NCBI RefSeq assembly: GCF_015350805.1
Contig: NZ_JADKSG010000002.1
Location: forward strand, 1-64,000
Direction: 5' to 3'
DNA length: 64,000 nt
DNA from: Herbiconiux sp. VKM Ac-1786
GTDB taxonomy: Bacteria > Actinomycetota > Actinomycetes > Actinomycetales > Microbacteriaceae
How positions within the stretch are numbered: the stretch's first letter is position 1; every line of letters starts with the position of its first letter. The notes beneath the pieces were generated by a model, which ran no database searches, had not been told where the DNA came from, and saw only the letters and a program-made list of their open reading frames with translations. A program made the position numbers and the translations under genes. Below are positions 10,344 to 19,223 of the stretch, piece by piece.

Positions 10344-10941
10344 GGCTGACATGACGCAGGCGACCCCGCCCGCGCCGTCGGTGGACGTGGACCGGGCGCT
10401 CGAGGCGATCTTCATGGTGGCCGACGAGCCGCAGAGCCTGGTGTCGCTCGCGACCGCGCTGGGCCGTCCGGTGGCGGTGGTGCGGCAGGGTGTCGAGCGG
10501 CTGGTCGAGGACTACGACGGCCGCGCATCCGGAAGCGTGCGCCGCGGCTTCGAGCTGCGGGAGGTCGCCGGGGGCTGGCGACTCTACGTGCGCGGCGAGC
10601 ACGACCCGCTCGTGCGCGACTTCGTGATGACCCAGAACCCCTCGCGGCTGTCGCAGGCGGCACTCGAGACGCTCGCCGTGATCGCCTACAAGCAGCCGAT
10701 CAGCCGGGGCGCTGTGGCCTCGATCCGGGCGGTCAACGTCGACTCGGTCGTGCGCACGCTGCTCAGCCGCGGGCTGATCACCGAGGTCTCGACCCAGGCC
10801 GAGACCGGAGCGATCCTCTACGGCACCACCGACATGCTGCTGACCCAGCTGGGCCTGAACTCGCTCGACGAGCTGCCCAGGATCTCGCCCTTGCTCGCCG
10901 ATGGCAGCGAGGGCTTCGACGACCTTCAAGGAGTGCGATGA
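10333..10941 (+). CDS. scpB: Segregation and condensation protein B
   Basis: ScpB is the dimeric winged-helix partner of ScpA in the SMC complex. The 202-residue protein contains the typical LSQAALETLAVIAYKQPISR motif and the VDSVVRTLLSRGLI helix. It starts inside scpA (ATG 10333; ATG 10351 is also possible) and overlaps rluB by 4 bases. Confidence 0.95.
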   Translation: MTTEADMTQATPPAPSVDVDRALEAIFMVADEPQSLVSLATALGRPVAVVRQGVERLVEDYDGRASGSVRRGFELREVAGGWRLYVRGEHDPLVRDFVMTQNPSRLSQAALETLAVIAYKQPISRGAVASIRAVNVDSVVRTLLSRGLITEVSTQAETGAILYGTTDMLLTQLGLNSLDELPRISPLLADGSEGFDDLQGVR

Positions 10942-11807
10942 CCCCGTTCGAGATACCGCCGTGGGATGCCGATGCCGAGCCGCAGGGCGTGCGCCTGCAG
11001 AAGGTTATGGCGGCGGCGGGCGTGGCGTCGCGCCGCGTCTCCGAGCAGCTGATCGAGGCCGGTCGGGTCGAGGTCAACGGGCAGGTCGTGACCGAGCTCG
11101 GTCGCCGCATCGACCCCGAGACCGACCTGGTCTCCGTCGACGGGATGGCCGTGCAGCTCGACCCCGAGAAGCGCTACGTGATGCTCAACAAGCCCACCGG
11201 CGTGGTCAGCTCGCTGCAGGACGAGCGCGGGCGCCCCGACCTGCGCCGCTGGACCGACGAGTTCGAGGAGCGCCTGTTCAACGTCGGGCGGCTCGACGCC
11301 GAGACGAGCGGGCTGCTCATCCTGACGAACGACGGCGACCTGGCGCACGTGCTCGCGCACCCCTCGTTCGGCGTGCTCAAGACGTACATCGCCAAGGTCG
11401 ACGGGCGGGTGACGCCGCAGACGCTGGCGACGCTGACCCACGGCATCGACCTCGAGGACGGGCCGATCAAGGCCGACAAGGCGCGACTGCTCGACGTCGA
11501 GCGCGAGCACTCGATCGTCGAGGTGACGCTGCACTCCGGGCGCAACCACATCGTGCGACGGATGCTCGACGCCGTCGGTCATCCGGTGGTGGAGCTCGTG
11601 CGCCGGTCGTTCGGGCCGCTGAACCTCGGATCGCTGAAGGCGGGAGCGGTGCGGGAGCTGACGAAGGCCGAGGTGGGGAAGCTGCTGACGCTGTCGCGGG
11701 AGGCGACGGCGGCCGACGGTGCGGGCGGTGCCGGCGCCGGTGCGTCGGGTTCTACCGACGTCGCGGCCTCGGCCGAGCATCCGGATGCGGACGAGGACGG
11801 CGAGTGA
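10938..11807 (+). CDS. rluB: Large-subunit rRNA pseudouridine synthase (RluB/RsuA family)
   Basis: This family converts a uridine in rRNA to pseudouridine. The 289-residue protein has an N-terminal S4 domain (VRLQKVMAAAGVASRRVSEQ) and the catalytic domain with the active-site Asp in GRLDAETSGLL. The RNA target is predicted from family and position after scpAB, where rluB is usual. The last 45 residues are an Ala/Gly-rich tail without family features. ATGA overlap with scpB and GTGA overlap with tyrA. Confidence 0.92.
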   Translation: MTPFEIPPWDADAEPQGVRLQKVMAAAGVASRRVSEQLIEAGRVEVNGQVVTELGRRIDPETDLVSVDGMAVQLDPEKRYVMLNKPTGVVSSLQDERGRPDLRRWTDEFEERLFNVGRLDAETSGLLILTNDGDLAHVLAHPSFGVLKTYIAKVDGRVTPQTLATLTHGIDLEDGPIKADKARLLDVEREHSIVEVTLHSGRNHIVRRMLDAVGHPVVELVRRSFGPLNLGSLKAGAVRELTKAEVGKLLTLSREATAADGAGGAGAGASGSTDVAASAEHPDADEDGE

Positions 11808-12916
11808 GCGGGCCCGAGAGCCGGCTGACGGGGCCCGTTCGGGTCGTCGGGGTCGGCCTCCTCGGCACGAGCATCGCGCTCGGGCTGCGGGCGCGGGGCG
11901 TCGAGGTGATCCTGTCGGACGCGTCGCCGACGAACGTGCGGATCGCGATGGACTACGGAGCCGGGCGCTCGGCCGGTGACGCCGACGAGCCGCGGCTGAT
12001 CGTCGTGTGCGTGCCGCCCGACGTCACCGCCTCGGTGATCGTGCGCGAGCTGTCGGCGTACCCGCGGGCGGTCGTGACCGACGTGGCCAGCGTGAAGGGT
12101 CCGGTGCTCGCCGCGGTGCGCGCGGCGGGGGCGGACGTGACGCGGTACGTGGGGTCGCATCCGCTGGCCGGGCGCGAGAAGGGCGGGCCGATGTCGGGCC
12201 GCGCCGATCTGTTCCTCGGGCGGCCGTGGGTCGTGGCCGGGCATCCGGACATCTCGTACCAGACCGCCGCGGCCGTCGACGACCTGATCCTCGACCTCGG
12301 GGCCACCCTGATCGAGATGACCGCCGAGCAGCACGACTCGAGCGTGGCGCTCGTCTCGCACGCGCCACAGCTGGTGTCGACGCTGATGGCGCGGCGCCTC
12401 GTCTCGGCGCCCGAGGCGGCGGTGAACCTCGCCGGGGGCGGGCTGCGGGACGTGACGCGGGTGGCGTCGAGCGATCCTGGGCTGTGGGTGCAGATCCTCG
12501 GGGCGAACGCCGGGGCCACCGCGGAGGTTCTTCGCGGGGTGCGGGACGATCTCGACGAGGTGCTGGCGGCGCTCGACACGGCGTCGGCTGACGGTGATGG
12601 CGCGGTGGGCGGAACCCCGTGGCGGCGCACGCTTGCCGAGACGCTCGCGGGTGGCAACGCGGGGGTGGCGCGCATCCCGGGCAAGCACGGCCAGGATCGC
12701 CGCTACGCCCAGCTCGTCGTCATGGTCGACGACCGGCCGGGAGAGCTCGCCCGCCTGCTCACGGAGCTCGGCGAGGACGGCGTGAACCTCGAAGACCTGA
12801 GACTCGAGCACTCACCGGGCGCACAGATCGGTCTCGCCGAGATCGCCGTGCTGCCCGAGACGCTCGACACCGTGACCAGCGCGCTCGCCGCGCGAGGATG
12901 GAGGATCGCCGGATGA
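11804..12916 (+). CDS. tyrA: Prephenate dehydrogenase with C-terminal ACT domain
   Basis: TyrA oxidises prephenate to 4-hydroxyphenylpyruvate in tyrosine synthesis. The product (370 aa) has the NAD-binding motif [15 protein letters not shown] at about residue 14, the catalytic [11 protein letters not shown] region, and a C-terminal ACT domain ([24 protein letters not shown]) that suggests feedback control by an amino acid. GTG 11804 overlaps the stop of rluB; earlier in-frame codons lie inside rluB and scpB and are not used. The stop overlaps cmk. Confidence 0.94.
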   Translation: MSGPESRLTGPVRVVGVGLLGTSIALGLRARGVEVILSDASPTNVRIAMDYGAGRSAGDADEPRLIVVCVPPDVTASVIVRELSAYPRAVVTDVASVKGPVLAAVRAAGADVTRYVGSHPLAGREKGGPMSGRADLFLGRPWVVAGHPDISYQTAAAVDDLILDLGATLIEMTAEQHDSSVALVSHAPQLVSTLMARRLVSAPEAAVNLAGGGLRDVTRVASSDPGLWVQILGANAGATAEVLRGVRDDLDEVLAALDTASADGDGAVGGTPWRRTLAETLAGGNAGVARIPGKHGQDRRYAQLVVMVDDRPGELARLLTELGEDGVNLEDLRLEHSPGAQIGLAEIAVLPETLDTVTSALAARGWRIAG

Positions 12917-13638
12917 CCGGACCCACTGCAGACACCACCGCGGAGCCCCGCGCCACCGTGCCGGTCGTCGTCGCGATCGACGGCCCCGCCGGCAGCGGCA
13001 AGTCGAGCGTCAGCCGCGCGACGGCCCGCGCCCTCGGCTACGCCTACCTCGACACGGGCGCCAGCTACCGGGCCCTGGCCTGGAACCTGCTCGACCGGCA
13101 AGTCGATCCCTCGGTGCCGGATGCGGTGGTCGCCTCCCTGGGCGACTTCGACTTCGCGATCGGCACCGACCCCGACGCGTACTTCGTGCGGGTCGGGTCG
13201 ACCGACGTGACCGAGGCCATCCGGGAGCCGCGGGTGACCGGTGCGGTGAGCGCCGTCGCGCGCATCCCCGAGGTGCGCAGCTGGCTGACGGAACGGTTCC
13301 GGAGCCTCATGCGGGACACCGCCTTCGACGGGATCGTCGCGGAGGGGCGGGACATCACGACGGTGGTGGCACCGGATGCGCCGGTGCGCATCCTGCTCAC
13401 GGCCGACGAAGAGGCTAGAATGGCCAGGCGTTCGAAGGAACTGACCGGGGAATCGGCCGCCGCCGTGGGCGAGGCGCTCCGAACCCGCGATCAGGCCGAC
13501 TCGCGAGTGGTCGACTTCATGAACGCCGCCGAGGGCGTGACGACCGTCGATTCGACCCACCTCGACTTCGACGAGACCGTGGCCGCGGTCGTGGACGTGG
13601 TCCACGACACGACCGCCCGCACGAACTCCACACACTGA
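12913..13638 (+). CDS. cmk: Cytidylate kinase
   Basis: Cmk phosphorylates CMP and dCMP with ATP. The 241-residue product has the P-loop [14 protein letters not shown] at about residues 21-34, the [10 protein letters not shown] motif, and the [30 protein letters not shown] segment. The ATG at 12913 forms an ATGA overlap with tyrA. The neighbour der completes the usual cmk-der pair. Confidence 0.95.
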   Translation: MTGPTADTTAEPRATVPVVVAIDGPAGSGKSSVSRATARALGYAYLDTGASYRALAWNLLDRQVDPSVPDAVVASLGDFDFAIGTDPDAYFVRVGSTDVTEAIREPRVTGAVSAVARIPEVRSWLTERFRSLMRDTAFDGIVAEGRDITTVVAPDAPVRILLTADEEARMARRSKELTGESAAAVGEALRTRDQADSRVVDFMNAAEGVTTVDSTHLDFDETVAAVVDVVHDTTARTNSTH

Positions 13639-13689
13639 CTTCCCACACGACCCCGGTGCCCCAGGCGCCGCAGACAGCGAGGATCCCGC

Positions 13690-15231
13690 ATGGCGGACAA
13701 CCAGGGCCCCATCTCGGGCAACGACTTCGACGCGTCGGAGGAGTTCGACGCGCCTGACGACGATCTCGCCGAGCGGCTCTCGGTCGTCGACGAGGAGCTC
13801 GCCGAGCGACGCGCCGAGACGCTGCGCTCGGGCCTCGCCGACTACGAGCTCGACGAGGGCGACCTCGACCTGCTCGAGTTCGCCGAGGAGTTCCCCGACG
13901 GCATGGTCGCGATGCCGGCGCTGCCCGTGCTCGCCATCGTGGGCCGGCCGAACGTCGGCAAGTCGGCGCTCGTGAACCGCATCCTGGGCCGCCGCGAGGC
14001 CGTCGTCGAGGACAAGCCGGGCGTCACCCGCGACCGCGTCGCGTACAAGGCGGAGTGGGCCGGACGCCGGTTCACCCTCGTCGACACCGGCGGCTGGGAG
14101 CCCGACGCGGCCGGCATCAACGCCGCCGTCGCCGCGCAGGCCGAGGTCGCGATCGACCTCGCCGACGTGGTGCTGTTCGTCGTCGACTCGAACGTCGGCG
14201 CCACGGCGACCGACGAGCACGTCGTGAAGCTGCTGCGCCGGGCGAACCGCCCGGTGTTCCTCGCCGCCAACAAGGTGGACGACGCGCGCCAGGAGCCGCA
14301 GAGCGCGGCGCTGTGGTCGCTCGGCCTCGGCGAGCCGTACCCCGTGTCGGCACTGCACGGCCGCGGCGTCGCCGACCTGCTCGACCTGATCATGGCCAAG
14401 ATGCCCGAGGTCTCGGCCGTCGCCAAGCAGGAGTACGGCGGGCCGCGACGGGTCGCCATCCTCGGCCGGCCGAACGTGGGCAAGAGCTCGCTGCTGAACA
14501 AGACTGCGGGCGAGGAGCGCGTCGTCGTGAACGAGCTCGCGGGCACCACCCGCGACCCGGTCGACGAGCAGATCGAGCTCGGCGGCAAGGTGTGGACGTT
14601 CGTCGACACGGCGGGCATCCGGAAGCGCGTGCACCTGCAGCAGGGCGCCGACTTCTACGCGTCGCTGCGCACCTCGGCCGCGCTCGAGAAGGCCGAGGTC
14701 GCCGTCGTCGTGCTCGACGTGACCGAGCCCATCTCGACGCAGGACCTGCGCATCATCGACCTCGTGCTCGAGTCGGGCCGCGCGCTCGTGCTCGCGTTCA
14801 ACAAGTGGGACCTCCTCGACGACGACCGCCGCCGCTACCTCGAGCGCGAGATCGAGCAGGACCTGCACCACGTGACCTGGGCGCCGCGCGTCAACATCTC
14901 GGCGCGCACCGGCCGTCACCTCGAGAAGCTGGTGCCCGCGCTCGAGCTGGCGCTGGAGTCGTGGGACACGCGGGTTCCGACCGGCAAGTTCAACGCCTTC
15001 CTCGCCGAGCTCACCGCGTCGCACCCGCACCCCGTGCGGGGTGGCAAGCAGCCGCGCATCCTGTTCGGCACGCAGGCGGCGTCGCGTCCGCCGACCTTCG
15101 TGCTGTTCACGACCGGGTTCCTCGACCCGGGGTACCGGCGCTACGTGCAGCGCCGGCTGCGGGAGATCTACGGGTTCGAGGGGTCGCCGATCGTCGTGAA
15201 CATGCGGGTGCGGGAGAAGCGGAAGCGGTAG
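13690..15231 (+). CDS. der: Ribosome biogenesis GTPase Der (EngA)
   Basis: Der is a double GTPase needed for 50S subunit maturation. The 513-residue protein has two G domains with GRPNVGKS at residues 85-92 and again near 259, NKVDD and NKWDLLD G4 motifs, and a C-terminal KH-like domain ([27 protein letters not shown]). The first 75 residues are an acidic extension (rich in Asp/Glu) that is common in actinobacterial Der and absent from the E. coli protein. No hairpin terminator is evident in the 113 bases that separate it from the convergent ROK kinase. Confidence 0.95.
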   Translation: MADNQGPISGNDFDASEEFDAPDDDLAERLSVVDEELAERRAETLRSGLADYELDEGDLDLLEFAEEFPDGMVAMPALPVLAIVGRPNVGKSALVNRILGRREAVVEDKPGVTRDRVAYKAEWAGRRFTLVDTGGWEPDAAGINAAVAAQAEVAIDLADVVLFVVDSNVGATATDEHVVKLLRRANRPVFLAANKVDDARQEPQSAALWSLGLGEPYPVSALHGRGVADLLDLIMAKMPEVSAVAKQEYGGPRRVAILGRPNVGKSSLLNKTAGEERVVVNELAGTTRDPVDEQIELGGKVWTFVDTAGIRKRVHLQQGADFYASLRTSAALEKAEVAVVVLDVTEPISTQDLRIIDLVLESGRALVLAFNKWDLLDDDRRRYLEREIEQDLHHVTWAPRVNISARTGRHLEKLVPALELALESWDTRVPTGKFNAFLAELTASHPHPVRGGKQPRILFGTQAASRPPTFVLFTTGFLDPGYRRYVQRRLREIYGFEGSPIVVNMRVREKRKR

Positions 15232-15344
15232 GTCGCGGCGTTCTTGCCGGCTGCACGCGGTCTCGCCGGCTGGTCGCGTTCGCGTGGGCTGCTTGCGGTC
15301 TCGTCGGCTGCTCGCCTGGCGCTCGGCTCGGCTCGGGTCGGTCG

Positions 15345-16310
15345 TCAGGGGAGCAGTTCGGCGCGGTGCACCAGGCCGCCCGCGCCGATCAGCGGGCCCT
15401 CGTCGCTGAGGGCCGACGGGAGCACCGTCACGCCCGGGATCGTGTCGAGCGGTGCCATCGCGGTGATCCGCGCGCGGATCAGGTCGAACAGGTCGGGCGT
15501 CACACGCGAGAACCCGCCGCCGATGGCGACCGCCTCGAGGTCGAGCAGCGCGCAGACCGAGGCGATGCCCTCGCCGATCGCGTTCGCCGAGCGTTCGACG
15601 GCGGCGCGGGCGAGCGGATGCCCGTTCCGGTAGCTCTCGGCCAGCTCTTCGCCGCTCGACCCCTCCCAGCCCTGGGCGTTGGCCCAGGCCACGATGCGGG
15701 GGCCCGCCGCGATGCCCTCGAGCGTGACGGAGTGGTCGCGCCCCTCCGACCCGTGCGTGTGCAGCTGGATCTGGCCCACGTGCCCGGCGTTGCCCGTGCG
15801 CCCGCCGACCAGACGGCCCTCCACGAGGAGGCCGCCGCCGATGCCGGTCGAGACGATCATGCCCATGGCGGTGCGGTAGCCCTGCAGGGCACCCGCCCAG
15901 TGCTCGGCGAGCAGGATGCAGAGACCGTCGAGGCGGAGCACCGGGTCGGGCAGGCCGGAGGCCTCGGCGACGAGGTCGCGGAGGGGGTAGTCCTGGAAGG
16001 TGGCGAGGTTCAGCGGGGAGACGGTCCCGCGGGCGGCGTCGATCGGGCCGGCGCTGCCGATGCCGGCGCCGAGGAGCCGCGCCCCGGTGGGGAGCGCGGC
16101 GGTGGCCTCGCGGACGACGAAGCTCACGGCATCCGCTATCTGCTCGCGGCTGCTGCCGGAGCCCGTGGGGGCCCGGAAGCGGGTGCCGGGGACGAGGCGG
16201 GCGTCGGCGTCGACGAGGGCGGCTTCGGCCTTGGTGCCGCCGACGTCGACGGCGAGGGCGAGCGGGCGGTCGGCGGGGGCGGTGGTGGTCACCGGTCCAT
16301 TCCACACCAT
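15345..16310 (-). CDS. ROK family sugar kinase
   Basis: ROK kinases phosphorylate hexoses such as glucose or fructose. The 321-residue product has the ATP-binding motif ALAVDVGGTKAEAAL, the substrate motif STGIGGGLLVEGRLVGGRTGNAGHVGQ, and GAGIGSAGPID. The zinc-binding CxCGxxGC motif that normally follows the GH motif is absent; that stretch reads LHTHGSEGRDHSVTLEG. Glucokinase activity is therefore likely but not certain. The start at ATG 16310 lacks a clear Shine-Dalgarno; GTG 16292 is an alternative. It is transcribed toward der. Confidence 0.85.
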   Translation of the reverse strand: MVWNGPVTTTAPADRPLALAVDVGGTKAEAALVDADARLVPGTRFRAPTGSGSSREQIADAVSFVVREATAALPTGARLLGAGIGSAGPIDAARGTVSPLNLATFQDYPLRDLVAEASGLPDPVLRLDGLCILLAEHWAGALQGYRTAMGMIVSTGIGGGLLVEGRLVGGRTGNAGHVGQIQLHTHGSEGRDHSVTLEGIAAGPRIVAWANAQGWEGSSGEELAESYRNGHPLARAAVERSANAIGEGIASVCALLDLEAVAIGGGFSRVTPDLFDLIRARITAMAPLDTIPGVTVLPSALSDEGPLIGAGGLVHRAELLP

Positions 16311-16329
16311 GGGGCGGGGGCGGACGTGC

Positions 16330-16364
16330 AGGAGCCCGGCTCGTGGGGGACGAGCCGGGCTCCT
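16330..16364 (-). terminator. Hairpin downstream of the TetR gene
   Basis: A perfect 15-bp inverted repeat (AGGAGCCCGGCTCGT and its complement) surrounds a GGGGG loop. It lies between the end of the TetR gene and the start of the ROK gene, both on the minus strand. There is no T-run, so it is a probable rather than certain terminator. The 125 bases between this hairpin and the TetR stop contain only imperfect GGGTC/GGGCTGGT repeats. Confidence 0.6.
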
Positions 16365-16490
16365 GGTGGCGCCGGGTGCGCACCTTTCGGGTCGGCGCGC
16401 AATCGGCGGGTCTGTGTGGCTGTGGCCGGGTCTGCGGGGCTGGTGTCGGGTCAGCGGGGCTGGTGCCGGGCGGGCGTGGCAGCGGCCGGG

Positions 16491-17159
16491 TCAGCCGACC
16501 TTCTCGATGAGGGCCTCGGTGGGGGCGGCCGAGGCGCACCAGGCCGGCCAGGACGCCATGACCGCGTCGGTGTGGGCGTCGGTGTCGACGGATTCGCTGA
16601 ACGCCCAGGCCTCGAGCACGCCGACCGAGCCGCCGGCGATGTAGGCAGCGGCGGTCGTGGTGTCGATGCCCGTGCCATAGCCGTGGCGCTGCCAGACCGC
16701 GATGGCGAGCGCGGCCCGGCGGAGGGCGCGCTGGTAGAGCTCGCGGCGGAATCCGGCGTCGACTCGGGTGCCGAACATCATGCGGTAGGCCGCGCGGTGG
16801 TCGACGATGTGACCGAGCTCGCGGCGGATCGAGTCGGCGTACACCTCGGTGACGGCCTCGGGGGAGTAGCCGTCGAAGGTGCCCTCGCGCACGGTGCCGA
16901 GCTCGTCGAGGATGTGCGCGAACGAATCGGCCGCGAACGCGAAGATGTCGGCGTAGTGGCCGTAGAAGGTGGTGCGGTGCACCCCCGCCGTGCGGCAGAG
17001 CTCTGAGATGGAGATCTCGGTGAGATCGTGCTGGCGGAGGAGTTCGAACAGGGCAGACGTCAGGGCTTCGTGGGTGCGGGCCGCTCGGGGTTCGGCCGGG
17101 TTGACGGATGCGCCCTGGCGTCGGGATGGTGTCGCGGGTAAGGCGGTTGACTGGGGCAT
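16491..17159 (-). CDS. TetR/AcrR family transcriptional regulator
   Basis: The product (222 aa from ATG 17159) has an N-terminal TetR helix-turn-helix (ISISELCRTAGVHRTTFYGHYADI) and a mostly helical ligand domain. A TTG at 17165 would add two residues. CATAAT on the minus strand (17170-17165) lies five bases before the ATG, so the message may be leaderless. An inverted repeat 40 bases upstream may be its own operator. No target gene adjoins it other than the ROK kinase downstream, so the effector and regulon are unknown. Confidence 0.88.
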   Translation of the reverse strand: MPQSTALPATPSRRQGASVNPAEPRAARTHEALTSALFELLRQHDLTEISISELCRTAGVHRTTFYGHYADIFAFAADSFAHILDELGTVREGTFDGYSPEAVTEVYADSIRRELGHIVDHRAAYRMMFGTRVDAGFRRELYQRALRRAALAIAVWQRHGYGTGIDTTTAAAYIAGGSVGVLEAWAFSESVDTDAHTDAVMASWPAWCASAAPTEALIEKVG

Positions 17160-17198
17160 GCTCAATTATGCAATGACGAAGATCAGGATTTGCCCTGT

Positions 17199-17219
17199 TT
17201 TAGGACTGTGAGTCCCAAA
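17199..17219. promoter_or_regulatory. Candidate TetR operator
   Basis: A 9-bp near-perfect inverted repeat, half-sites TTTAGGACT and AGTCCCAAA separated by GTG, lies just upstream of the TetR gene. Size and position fit autoregulation. The 168 bases between this site and the tRNA hold only the likely tRNA promoter (TATCAT at 17339-17344). Confidence 0.5.
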
Positions 17220-17387
17220 CTTTCTTCCTATCTTCTCGGGCATGCGTTTTCCGGTTCCAGGAGGCGTTCGCCCGGCGTTCTCGGGCGCTCACGTGGTCGT
17301 GCCTCGGCGGGGTGTCTGCGGGGGCTCTCCGGAGGCGCTATCATGGACAAGTTGTCTGGAGCGGTTCGCTTCTCCGGGTGACGGCCA

Positions 17388-17460
<73 letters not shown>

Positions 17461-17461
<1 letters not shown>

Positions 17462-17508
17462 CAGATGGAAAATGGGTCGCCCTTCGGGGCGGCCCATTTT
17501 GCATCTGT
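17461..17508 (+). terminator. Terminator of the tRNA-Pro gene
   Basis: A long stem-loop follows the tRNA directly: AAAATGGGTCGCCC pairs with GGGCGGCCCATTTT (one G-T pair) around TTCG, and an outer ACAGATG/CATCTGT pairing extends it. The right arm ends in TTTT. Confidence 0.85.
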
Positions 17509-17621
17509 CCGTCTGTCAGGACGCGGAGCTGCTCGTGGGCCCACGCCGCGCAGAGGCTCCGGCCGCCGCTTTCCGCGTCTTGTCCTACTCCGGCGTCAGA
17601 CGTCAGTGGTTGGATATCCGC

Positions 17622-18014
17622 ATGAGCGACGTCATCCCTCCCGACTACGCCGAGCTGCTGGAGCAGGCGAACTACGGCCACCTCGGCACCATCCGCCCCG
17701 ACGACACCGTGCAGGTGAACCCGATGTGGTACCTGCGTGACGGCGACACGCTGCGCTTCACGCACACCACGAAGCGCGCGAAGTACCGCAACCTGCAGCA
17801 CAACCCGTCGATGAGCCTGTCGGTGGTCGATCCGGTGAACCCGTACCGCTACCTCGAGGTGCGCGGCCGTCTGATCGCGGTCGAGCCCGACCCCACCGGC
17901 ACCTTCTACGTGGTGCTCGGCAAGCGCTACGGCAACCCCGGCCAGACCCCGCCGCCCGACTCGGCCGACCGTGTCGTGCTCGTCATGAGCATCGAGAGCA
18001 CCACGACGCAGTAG
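17622..18014 (+). CDS. PPOX class F420-/FMN-dependent oxidoreductase
   Basis: A split-barrel flavin/F420-binding protein of 130 residues. PMWYLRDGDTLRFTHTTKRAKYRNLQ is the typical cofactor-binding region, followed by YLEVRGRLIAVEPD. Family members reduce small molecules with F420H2 or bind FMN or haem; the substrate cannot be told. The frame is open upstream through the tRNA, but ATG 17622 is the start that fits the family. It ends six bases before the convergent LacI gene, with no terminator between. Confidence 0.85.
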   Translation: MSDVIPPDYAELLEQANYGHLGTIRPDDTVQVNPMWYLRDGDTLRFTHTTKRAKYRNLQHNPSMSLSVVDPVNPYRYLEVRGRLIAVEPDPTGTFYVVLGKRYGNPGQTPPPDSADRVVLVMSIESTTTQ

Positions 18015-18020
18015 TCCCGG

Positions 18021-19139
18021 TCAGGGACGCTCGGAGCCGCGGAGGATCAGGCTGGTGGGGAGCGTGGTCGTGGCGGGGGCGGGGGTGGCGCCGGCCAGGC
18101 GGGCGAGGACGGCTCGGGCGGCGGCTTCGCCCATGAGGGCGACGTCTTGGGCGACGACCGAGACTGCGGGGCGCACGAGGGCGGCCGACTCGAAGTCGTC
18201 GAAGCCGATCAGGGGGAGGCGGGTGCCCGCTCGGGTGAAGGCCTCGATGGCGCCGATGGAGGCGCGGTTGTTGGCCGCGAAGACGGCGTCGATGCGGCCC
18301 GTGCCGAGCAGGGCGGCCAGCACGTCGGCCGCCTCGGCCGCGGTGTGGGCGGTGGCGACCGACGAGTCGGCGCCGGCGGCGGGGGACTTCAGGGCTCGGA
18401 GGAATCCGGCGTGGCGCTCGCGCATCGTGTAGAGCTCGAGGGAGTCGCCGAGGAAGAGGATGCGGCGGGCTCCGTGGCGGAGGAGTTCGCGGGTGGCGGC
18501 CTCGGCGCCTCCGGCGTTGTCGGCGAGGATCGTGTCGACGAGGGGAGGGTGCGGTCGCCGCTTCGCCTCGGCGCTCGCGTTCGAGGCGAGGTCGGGCTCG
18601 GTGGGCGAGGTGGCGGGCGCCTCGGGGTCGGCACGAGCATCCTGGACCGGGGCAGGGGGCGGCGGGGTGGAGAGCGCCGGGCGGTCGATGGCGACCACGG
18701 GGAGGAGGGGGGCCGCGGCGGCCGCCCAGGCCGTGGTGTCGCGGCGGGGCGGGGAGACGATGAGGCCATCGACGCGCTGGGCGAGGAGGCGGTCGACGAG
18801 GAGGCGGTGGCGGTCGGCGTCCTCCTCGGAGCTGACCGTCATGAGGAGGTAGCCGTTCTCGCTGAGCGTGCGTTCGACCGAGCGGGCGAGGAGCGACCAG
18901 TAGGGGTTCGCGAGGTCGGAGATGACGAGGCCGATGACCTTGGCCGAGCGTCCGGGGCGGATGCTCGCGGCGGCGAGGTTGTGGCGGTAGCCGAGCTCGG
19001 TGATCGCCGTGGCGATGCGGGCGGCCAGGGCCGGGTCGATGTTCGTGGCGCCGTTGACGTGGCGGGAGACGGTCTTCAGCGCGACGCCCGCGGCCGCCGC
19101 GACGTCCTTCATGGTGGGCGGCTTGGGCATGGGGTTCAT
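18021..19139 (-). CDS. LacI family transcriptional regulator with an internal insertion
   Basis: The 372-residue product has a LacI helix-turn-helix (MKDVAAAAGVALKTVSRHVNG, residues 10-30) and a periplasmic-binding-protein-like sensor domain. Residues about 155-199 form a Pro/Ala-rich insertion between the IDRPA and VDTILADNAGGA segments that are normally adjacent. It is probably cotranscribed with the PfkB kinase upstream on the same strand (84-base gap). The exact start is uncertain because ATG 19139, 19130 and 19112 all lack a good Shine-Dalgarno. It may act on the operator near 20.5 kb. Confidence 0.88.
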   Translation of the reverse strand: MNPMPKPPTMKDVAAAAGVALKTVSRHVNGATNIDPALAARIATAITELGYRHNLAAASIRPGRSAKVIGLVISDLANPYWSLLARSVERTLSENGYLLMTVSSEEDADRHRLLVDRLLAQRVDGLIVSPPRRDTTAWAAAAAPLLPVVAIDRPALSTPPPPAPVQDARADPEAPATSPTEPDLASNASAEAKRRPHPPLVDTILADNAGGAEAATRELLRHGARRILFLGDSLELYTMRERHAGFLRALKSPAAGADSSVATAHTAAEAADVLAALLGTGRIDAVFAANNRASIGAIEAFTRAGTRLPLIGFDDFESAALVRPAVSVVAQDVALMGEAAARAVLARLAGATPAPATTTLPTSLILRGSERP

Positions 19140-19223
19140 TGTGGCGGGTGCGGGGCGCGGGCAGGCGGGGGCGCGCTGGCGGTGGCGGGGAGCATGGTTG
19201 GTGTTGTCCGAAGGGGGTGGGGG

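Noticed and set aside
12703-16539. Antisense frame of 1278 codons across cmk, der and beyond
   Set aside because: It overlaps well-supported genes and has the low-complexity composition of a GC shadow.
17346-17357. GGACAAGTTGTC in the tRNA-Pro leader as a fourth copy of the sugar operator
   Set aside because: It lacks the central CG pair, so half-site spacing is one base short, and the location before a tRNA makes regulation by a sugar repressor unlikely.
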